Source: Burkholderiales bacterium
Lineage (GTDB): Bacteria; Pseudomonadota; Gammaproteobacteria; Burkholderiales; SG8-41
NCBI GenBank assembly: GCA_036262035.1
Contig: DATAJS010000013.1
Location: 558,001-622,000 of the forward strand
Direction of reading: 5' to 3'
DNA length: 64,000 nt
A program made the position numbers and the translations under genes. Positions 35,040 through 44,500 of this stretch are shown here, in pieces. Below the pieces are notes generated by a model that was not told the DNA's origin, ran no database searches, and worked only from the letters and a program-made list of their open reading frames with translations. Position 1 is the first letter of the stretch, and each line of letters starts with the position of its first letter.

Positions 35040-35215
35040 CGCCAAGGACGCGAAGGACGCCAAGGAAACCTGAACGGTCATCGCAAGGCGCGAAGCGCCG
35101 TGGCGATCCCGTGGCGCGCACACGGCCTTTCGTTCGTAACGCGATTGCTTCGTCGCTGGCGCTCCTCGCAATGACGTACTTGATTTTCCTTGGCGTCCTT
35201 TGCGGTTAAACAGCT
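35040..35215. repeat. Nested inverted-repeat composite (family D ends, family E core)
   Basis: The outer arms ACCGCCAAGGACGCGAAGGA (left) and the inverse of ACCGCAAAGGACGCCAAGG (right) match the family-D ends of the element at 14558-15137. Inside is a second inverted pair: GGTCATCGCAAGGCGCGAAG (left) against CGTCATTGCGAGGAGCGCCA (inverse of right), a widespread TCATTGCGAGG-type repeat. There is no coding sequence. The composite fills the 200-bp gap between typA and the haemoglobin gene. Confidence 0.75.
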
Positions 35216-35229
35216 TTTAGATTTTCGTA

Positions 35230-35631
35230 ATGTCAGCCCATCCCACTCCAGACGTCCCTCCTTACGACCTCCTCGGCGGCGAAGCCGCGGTCCGCAAGCT
35301 CGTCGACAGGTTCTACGACCTCATGGACGAGGTCCCGGAGTTCTATGTGGTGCGCAAGCTGCATCCCGCGGACCTCACCGGGTCGCGCGAGAAGCTCTTC
35401 ATGTTCCTGTCGGGATGGCTGGGCGGCCCGCAGCTCTACGTGCAGAAGCACGGCCACCCGATGCTGCGCGCGCGGCACCTGCCGTTTTCCATCGGCGTCG
35501 CCGAGCGCGACGGCTGGATGGCGTGCATGAAGCAGGCGATGGAAGACTCCGAGGTCGACGAAGGGATGCGCGCCTGGCTGCTTCAGTCGCTGTTCGGGAC
35601 GGCGGACTGGATGAGGAACCGGCCGGAATAA
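35230..35631 (+). CDS. Group II truncated haemoglobin
   Basis: A 133-residue 2/2 haemoglobin. It starts with PYDLLGGEAAVRKLVDRFYD (Tyr29 is the B10-type distal tyrosine). Group II features are FMFLSGWLGGPQLYVQKHG, the proximal His83 in RARHLPF and the G8-type Trp96 in ERDGWMACM. The protein probably binds oxygen or NO in the cytosol. No electron-transfer partner gene is near. Confidence 0.92.
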   Translation: MSAHPTPDVPPYDLLGGEAAVRKLVDRFYDLMDEVPEFYVVRKLHPADLTGSREKLFMFLSGWLGGPQLYVQKHGHPMLRARHLPFSIGVAERDGWMACMKQAMEDSEVDEGMRAWLLQSLFGTADWMRNRPE

Positions 35632-35634
35632 GGT

Positions 35635-36282
35635 TTACGGCTCGTGGCGCACGCCGTTGGTCTTGGCGTTCACACACTCCACGACGTGCCACATCCCCAG
35701 CGGCTTCACTTTCTGGTCGCGCTCCTTGATGAGCGGCCAGCCGTTGATGACCTCGTCCACCGAGAGATCGGTGCGAAAGCCGATCTTCACGCAGATCGGC
35801 GAGATCGCCTTCTCGACGAACGAGATGAGGGGCGAATCCTGGGTGAAGTGGTTGAGCAGCACGAGGCGCGCGCCGGGGCGTGAGACGCGCACCATCTCCG
35901 ACATGAGCTTGCGATAGTCGGGGACGGCGGTGACGACGTACGCGGCGATGACGAGGTCGAAGCTGTCGTCGGGGAAGCTCATCTCCCCCGCATCCATCCT
36001 GAGGAGCTTCACGTTCGCGAGCCCCTCGTCCTTCACGCGCTCGGCAGCCTTGTCGAGCATCGCCTGCGAGAGATCGATCGCGGTGACGTCGGCGTGCCCG
36101 GGATACATCGGCAGGCACAGGCCGGTTCCGACGCCGACCTCGAGGACGCGCTCGCCCTCCGCTATGGTGAGGTTGCGGACGACGGCCTCGCGCGACTCCT
36201 GGAACACGCGCCCGAACACCCGATCGTAGACGCCGGCGTAGCTCGAATAAACCCGTTCCAAGTGGTCGCGATCGATGGCCAT
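35635..36282 (-). CDS. SAM-dependent methyltransferase, PmtA-like
   Basis: A 215-residue class I methyltransferase. Motif I is VLEVGVGTGLCLPMYP (from residue 47), followed by VTAIDLSQAML and, for motif II, FDLVIAAYVVTAVPDY. This pattern, with VYDRVFGRVF at the N-terminus, is close to the Rhodobacter-type phosphatidylethanolamine N-methyltransferase PmtA, which makes phosphatidylcholine. The assignment is by motif similarity only. The gene is convergent with the haemoglobin gene (3 bp apart) and 63 bp from the SET-domain gene on the same strand. Confidence 0.75.
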   Translation of the reverse strand: MAIDRDHLERVYSSYAGVYDRVFGRVFQESREAVVRNLTIAEGERVLEVGVGTGLCLPMYPGHADVTAIDLSQAMLDKAAERVKDEGLANVKLLRMDAGEMSFPDDSFDLVIAAYVVTAVPDYRKLMSEMVRVSRPGARLVLLNHFTQDSPLISFVEKAISPICVKIGFRTDLSVDEVINGWPLIKERDQKVKPLGMWHVVECVNAKTNGVRHEP

Positions 36283-36345
36283 CCCTGTTCCGTTCTCGTT
36301 ATTCGAGCGTCCGGGTGCTGCTGACGCCGCCGGCGCGGCGCACGT

Positions 36346-36825
36346 CTACCGCTTGCTGCCGAGCATCGTGCCGCGGCACTTGCGCGTCCCGCAGAAGCAG
36401 GCGTGCGCGCGTTTGACCGCGGCGGTGTGGCGTTCCTCGAGGATGAGGTTGTAATCGTAGGTGAGCTCGGCGCCGGCGGTGACGTCCTTGATCGTCGAGA
36501 TGAAGATGCGGCCGTCGATCTCGTCGGCCTCGCAGTTGGGCGAGCACGAATGGTTGATGAAGCGCGACGAGTTGCCCCACTGGGTGGCGTCGATCACGAC
36601 CTTGTCGTCCACCGCGAACAGCATGGTGTGCGGCGAATGCTCGTGCTCGGCCGCGTAACGGCGGTCGGCTTCCTTGTGAGAGATGCGCTCGCCGACGTAT
36701 TCCATCAGCCGTGTGCCCTTGGGTATGTCGGCCAGCGCGAAGACGCCTTTGCCGTGTATGCCCGAGCGGCGAACGATGATGCGGCGCCCGGTTTTCGTGT
36801 CGCTATTGCCGTTGATGCGTGCCAT
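36346..36825 (-). CDS. SET-domain protein-lysine methyltransferase
   Basis: A 159-residue stand-alone SET protein. The core motifs are all there: GIHGKGVFA (22-30, SAM binding), RFINHSCSPNC (88-98), and ELTYDY (120-125) with the catalytic tyrosine. The end has a post-SET zinc cluster, CFC at 143-145 and Cys150, which with Cys98 makes the four zinc ligands known from eukaryotic enzymes. Bacteria have no histones, so the target is probably another protein (HU- or ribosomal-type proteins have been proposed for relatives). Its ATG is followed closely by the end of the dehydratase gene. Confidence 0.85.
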   Translation of the reverse strand: MARINGNSDTKTGRRIIVRRSGIHGKGVFALADIPKGTRLMEYVGERISHKEADRRYAAEHEHSPHTMLFAVDDKVVIDATQWGNSSRFINHSCSPNCEADEIDGRIFISTIKDVTAGAELTYDYNLILEERHTAAVKRAHACFCGTRKCRGTMLGSKR

Positions 36826-36890
36826 GAGCCTTCAGATGCGAGTAGAGGCGCCGGATGAAGCGTTTGTTCAGTGCTTCGTGGGTTTGTTGT

Positions 36891-38618
36891 TCACCGCGAC
36901 CTCGGGACGCTCATTGTAACCTTCGCGGCGAGAAAATCGAAGTCGCAACCCTGGTGCGCCTGCTGCACGGTATCGAGGAAGAGCTTGCGATAACCGCGAT
37001 GCTGCTCGTCGTGCTGCGGAGGCTTCCATTGCTTGCGCCGCGCTTCGAGCTCGGCGTCTTCGACGAGCAGCTCCAGCTTGCGGCCGGGCACGTCGAGACG
37101 TATGCGATCGCCGTTCTTCACCAGCGCGAGCGGACCGCCGACCGCCGATTCGGGAGAGATGTGCAGCACGATCGATCCGAACGCGGTGCCGCTCATGCGC
37201 GCATCCGACATGCGCACCATGTCTTTCACGCCTTTCTCAGCGAGCTTCCGGGGTATCGGTATGTACCCTGCTTCCGGCATGCCCGGCGCGCCTTTCGGTC
37301 CGGCGTTCTTGAGCACGAGGATGTCGTCGGCGTTCACGTCGAGCTTCGGATCGTCGACTCGGTCCGCGAGATCCTCGAGCGACTCGAAGACGACCGCGCG
37401 TCCGGTGTGGGTCATGAGCTTCGCCGTCGCCGCGGCCTGCTTGATGATGGCGCCGTTCGGCGCGAGGTTGCCGCGCAGCACCGCGATGCCGCCGGTGCCG
37501 AAGATGGGATTGTCGCGGGGGCGGACCACGTCCTGCTTCTCGGGGATGCGCGCCGCCTCGATCTCGTCGCCCAGCGTACGGCCGGTGATCGTCTTCGCGT
37601 CCAGGTTCAGCAGCGGTTTCAGCTCGCGCAGGATGGTCGAGCAGCCGCCCGCCTCGTACAGATGCTCCATGTAATGTTGACCGGTCGGTTTCAGATCGAC
37701 GAGCACCGGGGTCTCCTGCCCCATGCGGTCGAAAGCGTCGAGGTCGAGCTCGAAGCCGAGACGCCCCGCGACCGCCGCGAGGTGGACGATCGCGTTGGTC
37801 GAGCCGCCGATCGCGAGCAGCATGCGCAGCGCGTTCTCGATCGCCGCCGGGGTCATGATGTCCCTGGGCGTGAGACGCTCTTTCGCCAGCGCCACCGCCC
37901 GCGCGCCGGTCGCCTCGGCGTTGCGCAGCCGCTCGGCGAGCACCGCGGGGATCGCGGCGCCCCCGGGCAGCATCATGCCCATCGCTTCCGAGCAGAGCGC
38001 CATGGTGCTCGCGGTGCCCATCACCATGCACGTGCCCGCGGTGGGCGCGAGCTTGGCGTTCACCTCGTTGATCTCGGCGTCGTCGATCTCCTTGGCGCGG
38101 TAGCGCGCCCAGAAGCGGCGGCAGTCGGTGCACGCGCCGAGGCGCTCGCCTTTGTGGTTCCCGGTGAGCATCGGCCCGGTCACCATGAGGATCGCCGGGA
38201 CGTTGGCGCTCGCCGCTCCCATGAGCAGCGCCGGCACGGTCTTGTCGCAGCCGCCGATCAGCACCGCGGAGTCGACCGGCTGCGCGCGGATCATCTCCTC
38301 GGCGTCGATCGCCATCAGGTTGCGCAGATACATGCTCGTCGGGTGGGCGAACGATTCGTGCAGCGTGATCGTCGGAAACTCGACCGGGAGGCCGCCCGCG
38401 AGCATCACCCCGCGCTTCACCGCCTCGATCAGGTCGGGAACGGTGCGATGGCACGCGTTGAAGCCGCTGAAGGTGTTGGTGATGCCGATGATGGGCCGCT
38501 CGAGCGCATCGTCGGTATAGCCCATCGCCTTGATGAACGCGCGGCGCAGGAAGAGCGAGAACTCCTCGTCGCCGTAAGCGGTGAGGTTGCGGCGCATGCC
38601 GCGCTTGTCGTTTGCCAT
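36891..38618 (-). CDS. IlvD/Edd family dehydratase
   Basis: A 575-residue iron-sulfur dehydratase. The cysteines are Cys56 (FNACHRT), Cys124 (GGCDKTVPALLMG) and Cys197 (TAGTCMVMG), spaced as in [2Fe-2S] sugar-acid dehydratases such as L-arabinonate dehydratase. The end GCDFDFL also resembles that branch. The alternative is dihydroxyacid dehydratase (IlvD) for branched-chain amino acids. There is no sugar-catabolism or ilv neighbour to decide, so no gene symbol is given. It lies upstream of and in the same direction as the SET gene. Confidence 0.88.
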   Translation of the reverse strand: MANDKRGMRRNLTAYGDEEFSLFLRRAFIKAMGYTDDALERPIIGITNTFSGFNACHRTVPDLIEAVKRGVMLAGGLPVEFPTITLHESFAHPTSMYLRNLMAIDAEEMIRAQPVDSAVLIGGCDKTVPALLMGAASANVPAILMVTGPMLTGNHKGERLGACTDCRRFWARYRAKEIDDAEINEVNAKLAPTAGTCMVMGTASTMALCSEAMGMMLPGGAAIPAVLAERLRNAEATGARAVALAKERLTPRDIMTPAAIENALRMLLAIGGSTNAIVHLAAVAGRLGFELDLDAFDRMGQETPVLVDLKPTGQHYMEHLYEAGGCSTILRELKPLLNLDAKTITGRTLGDEIEAARIPEKQDVVRPRDNPIFGTGGIAVLRGNLAPNGAIIKQAAATAKLMTHTGRAVVFESLEDLADRVDDPKLDVNADDILVLKNAGPKGAPGMPEAGYIPIPRKLAEKGVKDMVRMSDARMSGTAFGSIVLHISPESAVGGPLALVKNGDRIRLDVPGRKLELLVEDAELEARRKQWKPPQHDEQHRGYRKLFLDTVQQAHQGCDFDFLAAKVTMSVPRSR

Positions 38619-38659
38619 GAGGGGATTCGAGGTAAAACGAGGGAAAGCGGCAGTTTACT

Positions 38660-38718
38660 CCGTAGGGTGCGCGCGAGCGCACCGAGCCTCTAGCGGCGCG
38701 TTGGCACGCACCCTACGG
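38660..38718. repeat. Interspersed palindromic repeat, family F, copy 2
   Basis: CCGTAGGGTGCGCGCGAGCG at the left and TTGGCACGCACCCTACGG at the right. The outer CCGTAGGGTGCG and CGCACCCTACGG are near-perfect inverses. It lies in the gap between tpsB and the dehydratase gene and ends just before the tpsB TAA stop. Confidence 0.8.
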
Positions 38719-40296
38719 TTAGAAACGGATGACCACGGATGCATGAACGCGCCGGTCACCCGACGAGGTCGTCGTCGTGCCGTCGAGCACGTGCGCGGCA
38801 TCGATGCCCAGCGACATCCTGCGCGGGAGGTTCCAGCGAATGCCCACGCCCGCGCTGAACGCGGCCTGATGCGACGGCGTGCCCGCGGCGATCTCCCTGG
38901 AGCGGACCTCGCCGCCATCGACGAAAGCGAGCGCGGAGAAGCCGGTCAACGGCAGCGGCACCAGCGCTTCCACGGTCCCGGTGATGCCGCTGTCGCCGAC
39001 CACCTCGCGCTCGCGCAGGCCCCGCAGGCTGAGCGCGCCGCCCATGCCGAACTGCTCGCCCGGGATCAGCGGCTCGTTCGAGATCTGTCCTCGCAGGCGT
39101 GCGGAGAGCAGCACGGTGGAAACGCGCAGGTTCAGGTCGCCGCCGTAGCGAAGGGCGTCCCAGTCGGGCGAAGCGCCGGCGCGGTTGCCGATATAGGCAG
39201 TGTCGTTGTTGTCCTTGCCCCCGCCCAGGTTGCGCACGTACTGCACGTTGCCCGCGACGATCGAATTCGCGGTGTCGTAACGCGCGTTGTACTGGAGCGT
39301 CGCCGGCCGGCTCCTCACGTCGACGCCGATCTGCTGGCCGGAGAAGTCCACGCTGTTGTCGAAGAAACGATCGTCGATGCCCGCCTCCAGCGCGTGCGAG
39401 TACGCGCCGAACGGCGTGAGATGCTGCCGCCAGTGCACGCCCGAGAAGCGCCCTCGCCCGCTCACCTGGAAAGCGCCGGCGACCGTCCCGGAGTTCACGT
39501 CCGAGAACGCATAGAACAGCGTGAGCGCCCCCGAGACCGAATAGAACGGGATGCGATAGTAGAAGCCGTACTGCTTCACGTCGCTGAAATGATCGGGCGA
39601 GGTCGTGTAGCTCGCGGTGAGGCTGTGGTCGCGGTTCCAGAGATTGGAGTGCTGATATCCGACGGACGCGCGCCAGTGGCCGGTGCGCGGCTCGCCGGTG
39701 TTATTGAGTCCCAGGAAGAAGCTCTGCGGCGGCAGATCCGTCACCGCGACGTCGGCGTCGACCGAGTCCGGCGTCTCGCTCTGGCGGAACGTGACCTCGA
39801 CGGTCTTGGACGGATGCTCGTTGGCGGCGGAGCGGTTGCGGCCGACCTCCGCGATGTTCGGCGACGAGTTCGCTTTGAGCGCCGGCAGGCTCGCGAGCAC
39901 GTTCTCGCGCGAGAAGTACTGGTTGCCGGTGACGTTCACGTTGGCGAGCCTGAACGGCAGCACGCGGATCACCGCCACGCCGTCGAGCGATTGCGGCGGC
40001 AGCACCACGCGATAGAAAGGGAAACCGCGCGCGGCGAGCTCGCCTTCGAGCGCCTTCACCGCTTCCTGGAGCCGATCGAGATCGACGGCGTCGCCGGTAT
40101 AAGGCGCCACGATCGCGAGCGCGCGCTCGCGCGGGATCGGCAGCTCGCCTTCGATGTCGAAAGAGCGCACCGCGAAGCGCGGGCCGTCCTGCGCGTGCGC
40201 CGGGCATGCCAATGCGAGCGCGAGCAGCGCCGCCGACACCGCGCCGCGCAGGAGGTTAACGCGCTTGGCGCGCGTTAACCGAGTCAAGGCTTGCAC
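38719..40296 (-). CDS. Two-partner secretion outer-membrane transporter (ShlB/FhaC/HecB, TpsB)
   Basis: A 525-residue outer-membrane protein that exports the large TpsA exoproteins encoded upstream. After a signal peptide (LLALALACPAHAQ) come a POTRA region (about 41-120, FAVRSFDIEG then FRLANVNVTGNQYFS) and a 16-strand barrel region (about 190-525). The motif LRGLRERE (424-431) matches the VRGY-type loop-6 tip that plugs the pore, and the final residue is Phe, as in most barrels. Its start overlaps the end of the FecR-domain gene by 13 bp, which supports one operon. Confidence 0.9.
   Translation of the reverse strand: MQALTRLTRAKRVNLLRGAVSAALLALALACPAHAQDGPRFAVRSFDIEGELPIPRERALAIVAPYTGDAVDLDRLQEAVKALEGELAARGFPFYRVVLPPQSLDGVAVIRVLPFRLANVNVTGNQYFSRENVLASLPALKANSSPNIAEVGRNRSAANEHPSKTVEVTFRQSETPDSVDADVAVTDLPPQSFFLGLNNTGEPRTGHWRASVGYQHSNLWNRDHSLTASYTTSPDHFSDVKQYGFYYRIPFYSVSGALTLFYAFSDVNSGTVAGAFQVSGRGRFSGVHWRQHLTPFGAYSHALEAGIDDRFFDNSVDFSGQQIGVDVRSRPATLQYNARYDTANSIVAGNVQYVRNLGGGKDNNDTAYIGNRAGASPDWDALRYGGDLNLRVSTVLLSARLRGQISNEPLIPGEQFGMGGALSLRGLREREVVGDSGITGTVEALVPLPLTGFSALAFVDGGEVRSREIAAGTPSHQAAFSAGVGIRWNLPRRMSLGIDAAHVLDGTTTTSSGDRRVHASVVIRF
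40254..40280. promoter_or_regulatory. 27-bp palindrome at the tpsB 5' end
   Basis: GGTTAACGCGC, then TTGGC, then GCGCGTTAACC: perfect 11-bp arms. It lies in the codons for the start of the TpsB signal peptide, and just beyond the FecR stop. A mRNA hairpin here could reduce translation of tpsB. A regulator-binding site is the other option. Confidence 0.4.
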
Positions 40297-41594
40297 AGGC
40301 CGACGGTCGAGCCGTCAGGCGCCTTGAAGACGGGAAGCTGGAAACCGGTGGTGCGCGGCGTGAAGTTGCCGCGGGGCGTGGGATCGAAGCGCATGAAGTT
40401 CGGTATGGTACCAAGCGGCGCGAGCTTGTCACCCGTCGCGAGCGCGGCGCCACCGGCGGGAATCACGAGCTGCTTCGCATCCTTGTCCATCACGACCGCG
40501 CCGTCGCGCACCCAGACGTAGAGCCCGCGCTCGACTGTACCGGCGTCCCCGAACGTCGCGGGATCGACCTGCACGCCGTCGGGCCGCGGCACCTTGGGGT
40601 CAGTCACGAACGGCGGCGGCGACGCGAGGAAGGTGATCTTGCCGTCGACGACGGCGATCGCGACGGTGTCGGTCTTCTTGATCTCGACGCGCTGGTCGCC
40701 GAGCTGCAGGATCACCGTGCCGTCCCAGGTGTGCACGACGATCAAGTCTTCCGCACCGACCGAGAAACCGGTGCCCTGCGGCCGCAGCATGCCGGCGGGC
40801 GTCTCGAACAGGAACGCATCGCCGCCGAGCTTGGCGAGCTGGCCGGTATAGACGTGCGCATGCCCGGCGATGAGCTTGAGGTGCACGTGACCCGACTGCG
40901 CGCGCTCGTCGTAATGAAAGCGCTGGATCGCGAGCTCGCTGCGCGGCGAGAGCGAGATGCGGGTGCCGTCGCGGAACGCGAGCACGACGGTGCCGTCGGC
41001 GGACGTGACGATGCTCTCTTCCTGCTGGAGCGCGCCGCCGGCAGCGAGGTCGCGAGGCACCCGGTTCGCGACCGCGGTCACCTGTCCGTTCACCTCGATC
41101 GCGCGCGCCGCGATCGCGATCAGTCCCGCGGCCGGCTTGAAGCGCTCGTCCGCGGTGCAGTCCTCCTCGCAGATGCGCGCGTCGAACTCGGTGCCGCGCA
41201 CGCCGAGCACCGCGGTGTTGGTCTGGAACTTCACCGCGGTGGGCTCGCGCTTGGCGATGTCGCCGGTGGTGGTGCGCATGCCGCCCTTGACGAGCCGCAC
41301 GTCCATCGCCGCGCGCTCGTTGTCGGAGAAGGCGTTGATGCGGAAGATGGTGTTGGGTCGCAGCGTGATGCGCGTACGGTCGCGAAACTCGAGCAGGGCA
41401 TTGCTCGCGCGGCCGACATTGATCGTGTCGCGCTCGGCGAGCGCGTCGCCGAGGCCGAGGATGCGCGGCGCCTGCCCCGCGCGCTCGAGCATCGACGTGC
41501 CTTCGAGGCTCATCACGCGCGCGACCTGGGCATGCGCGCAGGCTGGCAGCAATACCGCGCCGATCAACAGGAGGATCGAACGCGCGCCCGTCAT
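40284..41594 (-). CDS. FecR-domain protein with two FecR-like modules
   Basis: A 436-residue exported protein starting at 41594 (ATGA overlap with the end of the large exoprotein gene). The signal peptide SILLLIGAVLLPACAHA may be cleaved by signal peptidase I; LPAC is a poor lipobox but a lipoprotein is not excluded. Two FecR-type modules are visible: LEFRDRTRITLRPNTIFRI to GVRGTEFDAR (67-140) and LAFRDGTRISLSPRSELAI to PQGTGFSV (204-279). FecR modules usually sense or relay outer-membrane signals; this copy has no anti-sigma helix and no sigma-factor gene nearby. The place between tpsA and tpsB suggests a role in secretion or anchoring of the exoproteins. Confidence 0.82.
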   Translation of the reverse strand: MTGARSILLLIGAVLLPACAHAQVARVMSLEGTSMLERAGQAPRILGLGDALAERDTINVGRASNALLEFRDRTRITLRPNTIFRINAFSDNERAAMDVRLVKGGMRTTTGDIAKREPTAVKFQTNTAVLGVRGTEFDARICEEDCTADERFKPAAGLIAIAARAIEVNGQVTAVANRVPRDLAAGGALQQEESIVTSADGTVVLAFRDGTRISLSPRSELAIQRFHYDERAQSGHVHLKLIAGHAHVYTGQLAKLGGDAFLFETPAGMLRPQGTGFSVGAEDLIVVHTWDGTVILQLGDQRVEIKKTDTVAIAVVDGKITFLASPPPFVTDPKVPRPDGVQVDPATFGDAGTVERGLYVWVRDGAVVMDKDAKQLVIPAGGAALATGDKLAPLGTIPNFMRFDPTPRGNFTPRTTGFQLPVFKAPDGSTVGLCKP

Positions 41595-44500
41595 CGACAC
41601 TCCGGGATGACCTTCCGGCGGTCGTCGCGCGCTTCGCGCTGGTCCTGCTGCTCGCGCAGGTTGCCTTGCGGCTTGTCGGGCCGCTGCTGATACGGGTCGA
41701 AGACCACCGGGTCTCTTCTCTCGGGCAGCACTTCGTCCCGTGCGAACTCGGCAGGCGTGGTCGACGCGGTGCGCGTGGTCGTATACGACGTCGGCCCGGG
41801 CGTCCCGCTGAACGGCACGTCGGGGGGCAGAATCTTCGCGAAGTCGCCGGTCACGCTCGCGTATGTGATCGGCTGGAAGCTGTCTCCGGGGGCCACCGCC
41901 GGGCCCGGTTTGAGCAGCAGCGTCCCGGCGAGCGTAGCGTTGCCGTTCACTTTCAGGAGGTCGTAGTCGATCCCTTGCCGCGGGCCCTCGAGATCGATCT
42001 CCAGCATCCCGTTCGGTCCCTGCACGTAATTGCCCGCGATCGTCAATGTGCCCGGCGACGTGCCCGGCGCGACGATGTTGTCGTTCCTGAAGGTCTCGCC
42101 GCCCAGATCGAGCGTGCCGTTGCCTTGCAGCACGCTCCGCGGTCCGTTGGTCAGCGGCGCACCCGCGGTCGAGAACGTCGCGCCGCCCGCGATGTTGATG
42201 ATGCCCGCGTTCGTGGAAAGCCCGTTCGCGACCAGCGTGCCGCTCTGAACGTCGACGATCGCCGCGTCCGTCGTGCCACTGGTATTGGTCATCGGCACGT
42301 CGAGCGTCTGCGTCGCGGCCGATCCCGCCGCCTTGACGAACCGGCCGCTGTTGTCGAAGCGGGTGCTCGCGCGCGTCGCCGCGAAACCGATCGGCGTCGC
42401 CGCCGCGCTGGTGTCGGTGATGACGCCGCTCGAGCGGTTGTCGAAGACCGTCGTCGCGATCGTCGGGTTGCCCGACAGCACGAGGCGTCCGTCTCCGGTC
42501 AGCGCGACCGGACCGAAGTTGTTCCAGGTCGTGCCGGACAACGTCGCGATGCCGTCGATCGTGGTCGTCCCGCGGGTCGTCAGCGGACCCGCGCCGGTGA
42601 CCGTTCCTCCCGACCACGTGAACACACCGTTGAGCGCGAGACCTTCTGCGTTGGCGTTGTTCAGCGTTCCCGACGTTATCTCGAAGGCTGCGCCGCCGTT
42701 CGGCTGCGTCAGCGGCGTATTGACGTTCACCGTCGCGCCCGCGACGCGCAGCGTGCCCGTGCCGGTGTAAGCGACGCCGGCGTTGAGGTCGCGCGTCCCC
42801 GCGGCGAGCTCGAGTACCCTGCCGCTCGCGATGTCGTACCCGCCCGAATCGGTTCCGCTGCCGAGCGCAAGCGTGCCGCCGGTGATGTTGACCGCGCCTG
42901 CGTTGTTGAAGGTCGTGGCGGAGAGGTCGGTGCGTCCTGCCGCGTTCACATTCACCACGCCGCCGGCGGCGTTCGTGAACGGCTGCGCCCCGGTCGACAC
43001 GGTCGAGCTTTCGACGAGGTCGACGCGTCCCACGTTGGTGAATGTGTTGCCGACTGTCGTGAACGCGGCGCCCGCAGCGAGCGCCACCCGGCCATCGTTG
43101 TTGAACGCAGCGCCGCCGGTCGAGTACGTCGCACCGCCCGCGACGCTGATAGCGCCCGCGTTCGTCGGCAGACCGTTCACGACGAGCGTGCCCCCGTCCA
43201 CATCGATGGCCGCCGGATTGACGCCGCTGGTGTTGGTCATCGGCACGTCGAGCGTCTGCGTCGCGTTCGATCCGGCTCCTTTGACGAAGCGTCCGCTGTT
43301 GTCGAAGCGCGTGCTCGCGCGCATTCCCGAGAAACCGATCGGCGTCGCGGACGCGCTCGTGTCGGTGATCACGCCGCTCGAGCGGTTGTCGAAGATCGTC
43401 GTCGCGGTGGTGGGACTGCCTGACAGCACCAGGCGGCCGTCTCCGGTCAGCGCGATCGGGCCGAAGTTGGTCCAGGTCGTGCCCGACAGCGTCGCGATGC
43501 CGTCGATCGTGGTCGCCCCGCCGGTCGTCAGCGCGCCCGCGCCGGTGAACGTACCGCCCGACCATGTGAACGCGCCGTTGAGCGCCAGGCCCGCGGCGTT
43601 GTTCACCGTCCCCCCCGCCATAGCGAGCGCCACGCCGCCGCTCGGCTGCGTCAGCGGCGTGTCGATGTTCACCGTGCCGCCCGATATGCGCAGCGTCCCC
43701 ATTCCGGTGTAGGCGATGCCGGCGTCGAGATCGCGCGTGCCCGCCGCATACTCGAGCGTGCTCCCGCTGGGCAGGCTGTAGACCCCGCCGTCCGCGCCGT
43801 TGCCCAGCGTGAGCGCGCCGCCGCTCGCCAGGTTCACGCTGCCGGCGTTGGAGAAAGCCCCGCTGCGCAGGTCGGTGACGACGGCGCCGTTGAGATTGAG
43901 CACGCCGCCATTCGCAACGATGAGCGAGCCGCTCGGCAGGCTCAGCGCGCTCGTCGCGAGCCGGCCGGAAAGCTGCGACGCGCCGGTCACGGTGACCGGG
44001 CCGTTCACGGTGAGCAGGCCGCTGCCCGCGAGCGTGCCGCCGTTCATCGCGAACGCATTGTTGATCGTGGACGCATTCGCGAGCGAGAGCGTGCCGCCGT
44101 CGATCGTGACGTTTTCCTGGCTGGTCAGCGCGTCGGGCGTGAAGGTGCCGGTGGGTATCGTGATCGTGAGCGTGCCGGGGCGGTCGATGAACGCGGTCTC
44201 GGTATTCGTCGGGACGTGGCCGAGGCTCCAGTTGCCGCCCACGCTCCAGTCGCCGCTCGCGTCCGAGATCCACGAGTTCACCGGGCCGCCGCCGATCGTG
44301 AACTGCAGCGCCGCGTCCGGCGCGGCGCCATAGGCCGCCGTCATGTTGGTGCCGAAGTTCTTGTTGACGGTCGCGAAGTTGCCGGTGCGCGCAGCCGCAG
44401 TGATCACCGGAAAGCTGTCGCCGATCGCCGGCGTATACGAAGGCAGCACCGTCACGTTCACCGTGCCCGCGAGCGCCGCGCCGCCGGTGACCGCCAGCAC

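Noticed and set aside
36891-38618. Calling the dehydratase ilvD of branched-chain amino-acid synthesis
   Set aside because: Cysteine spacing and the C-terminus fit sugar-acid dehydratases at least as well, and no ilv genes are near.
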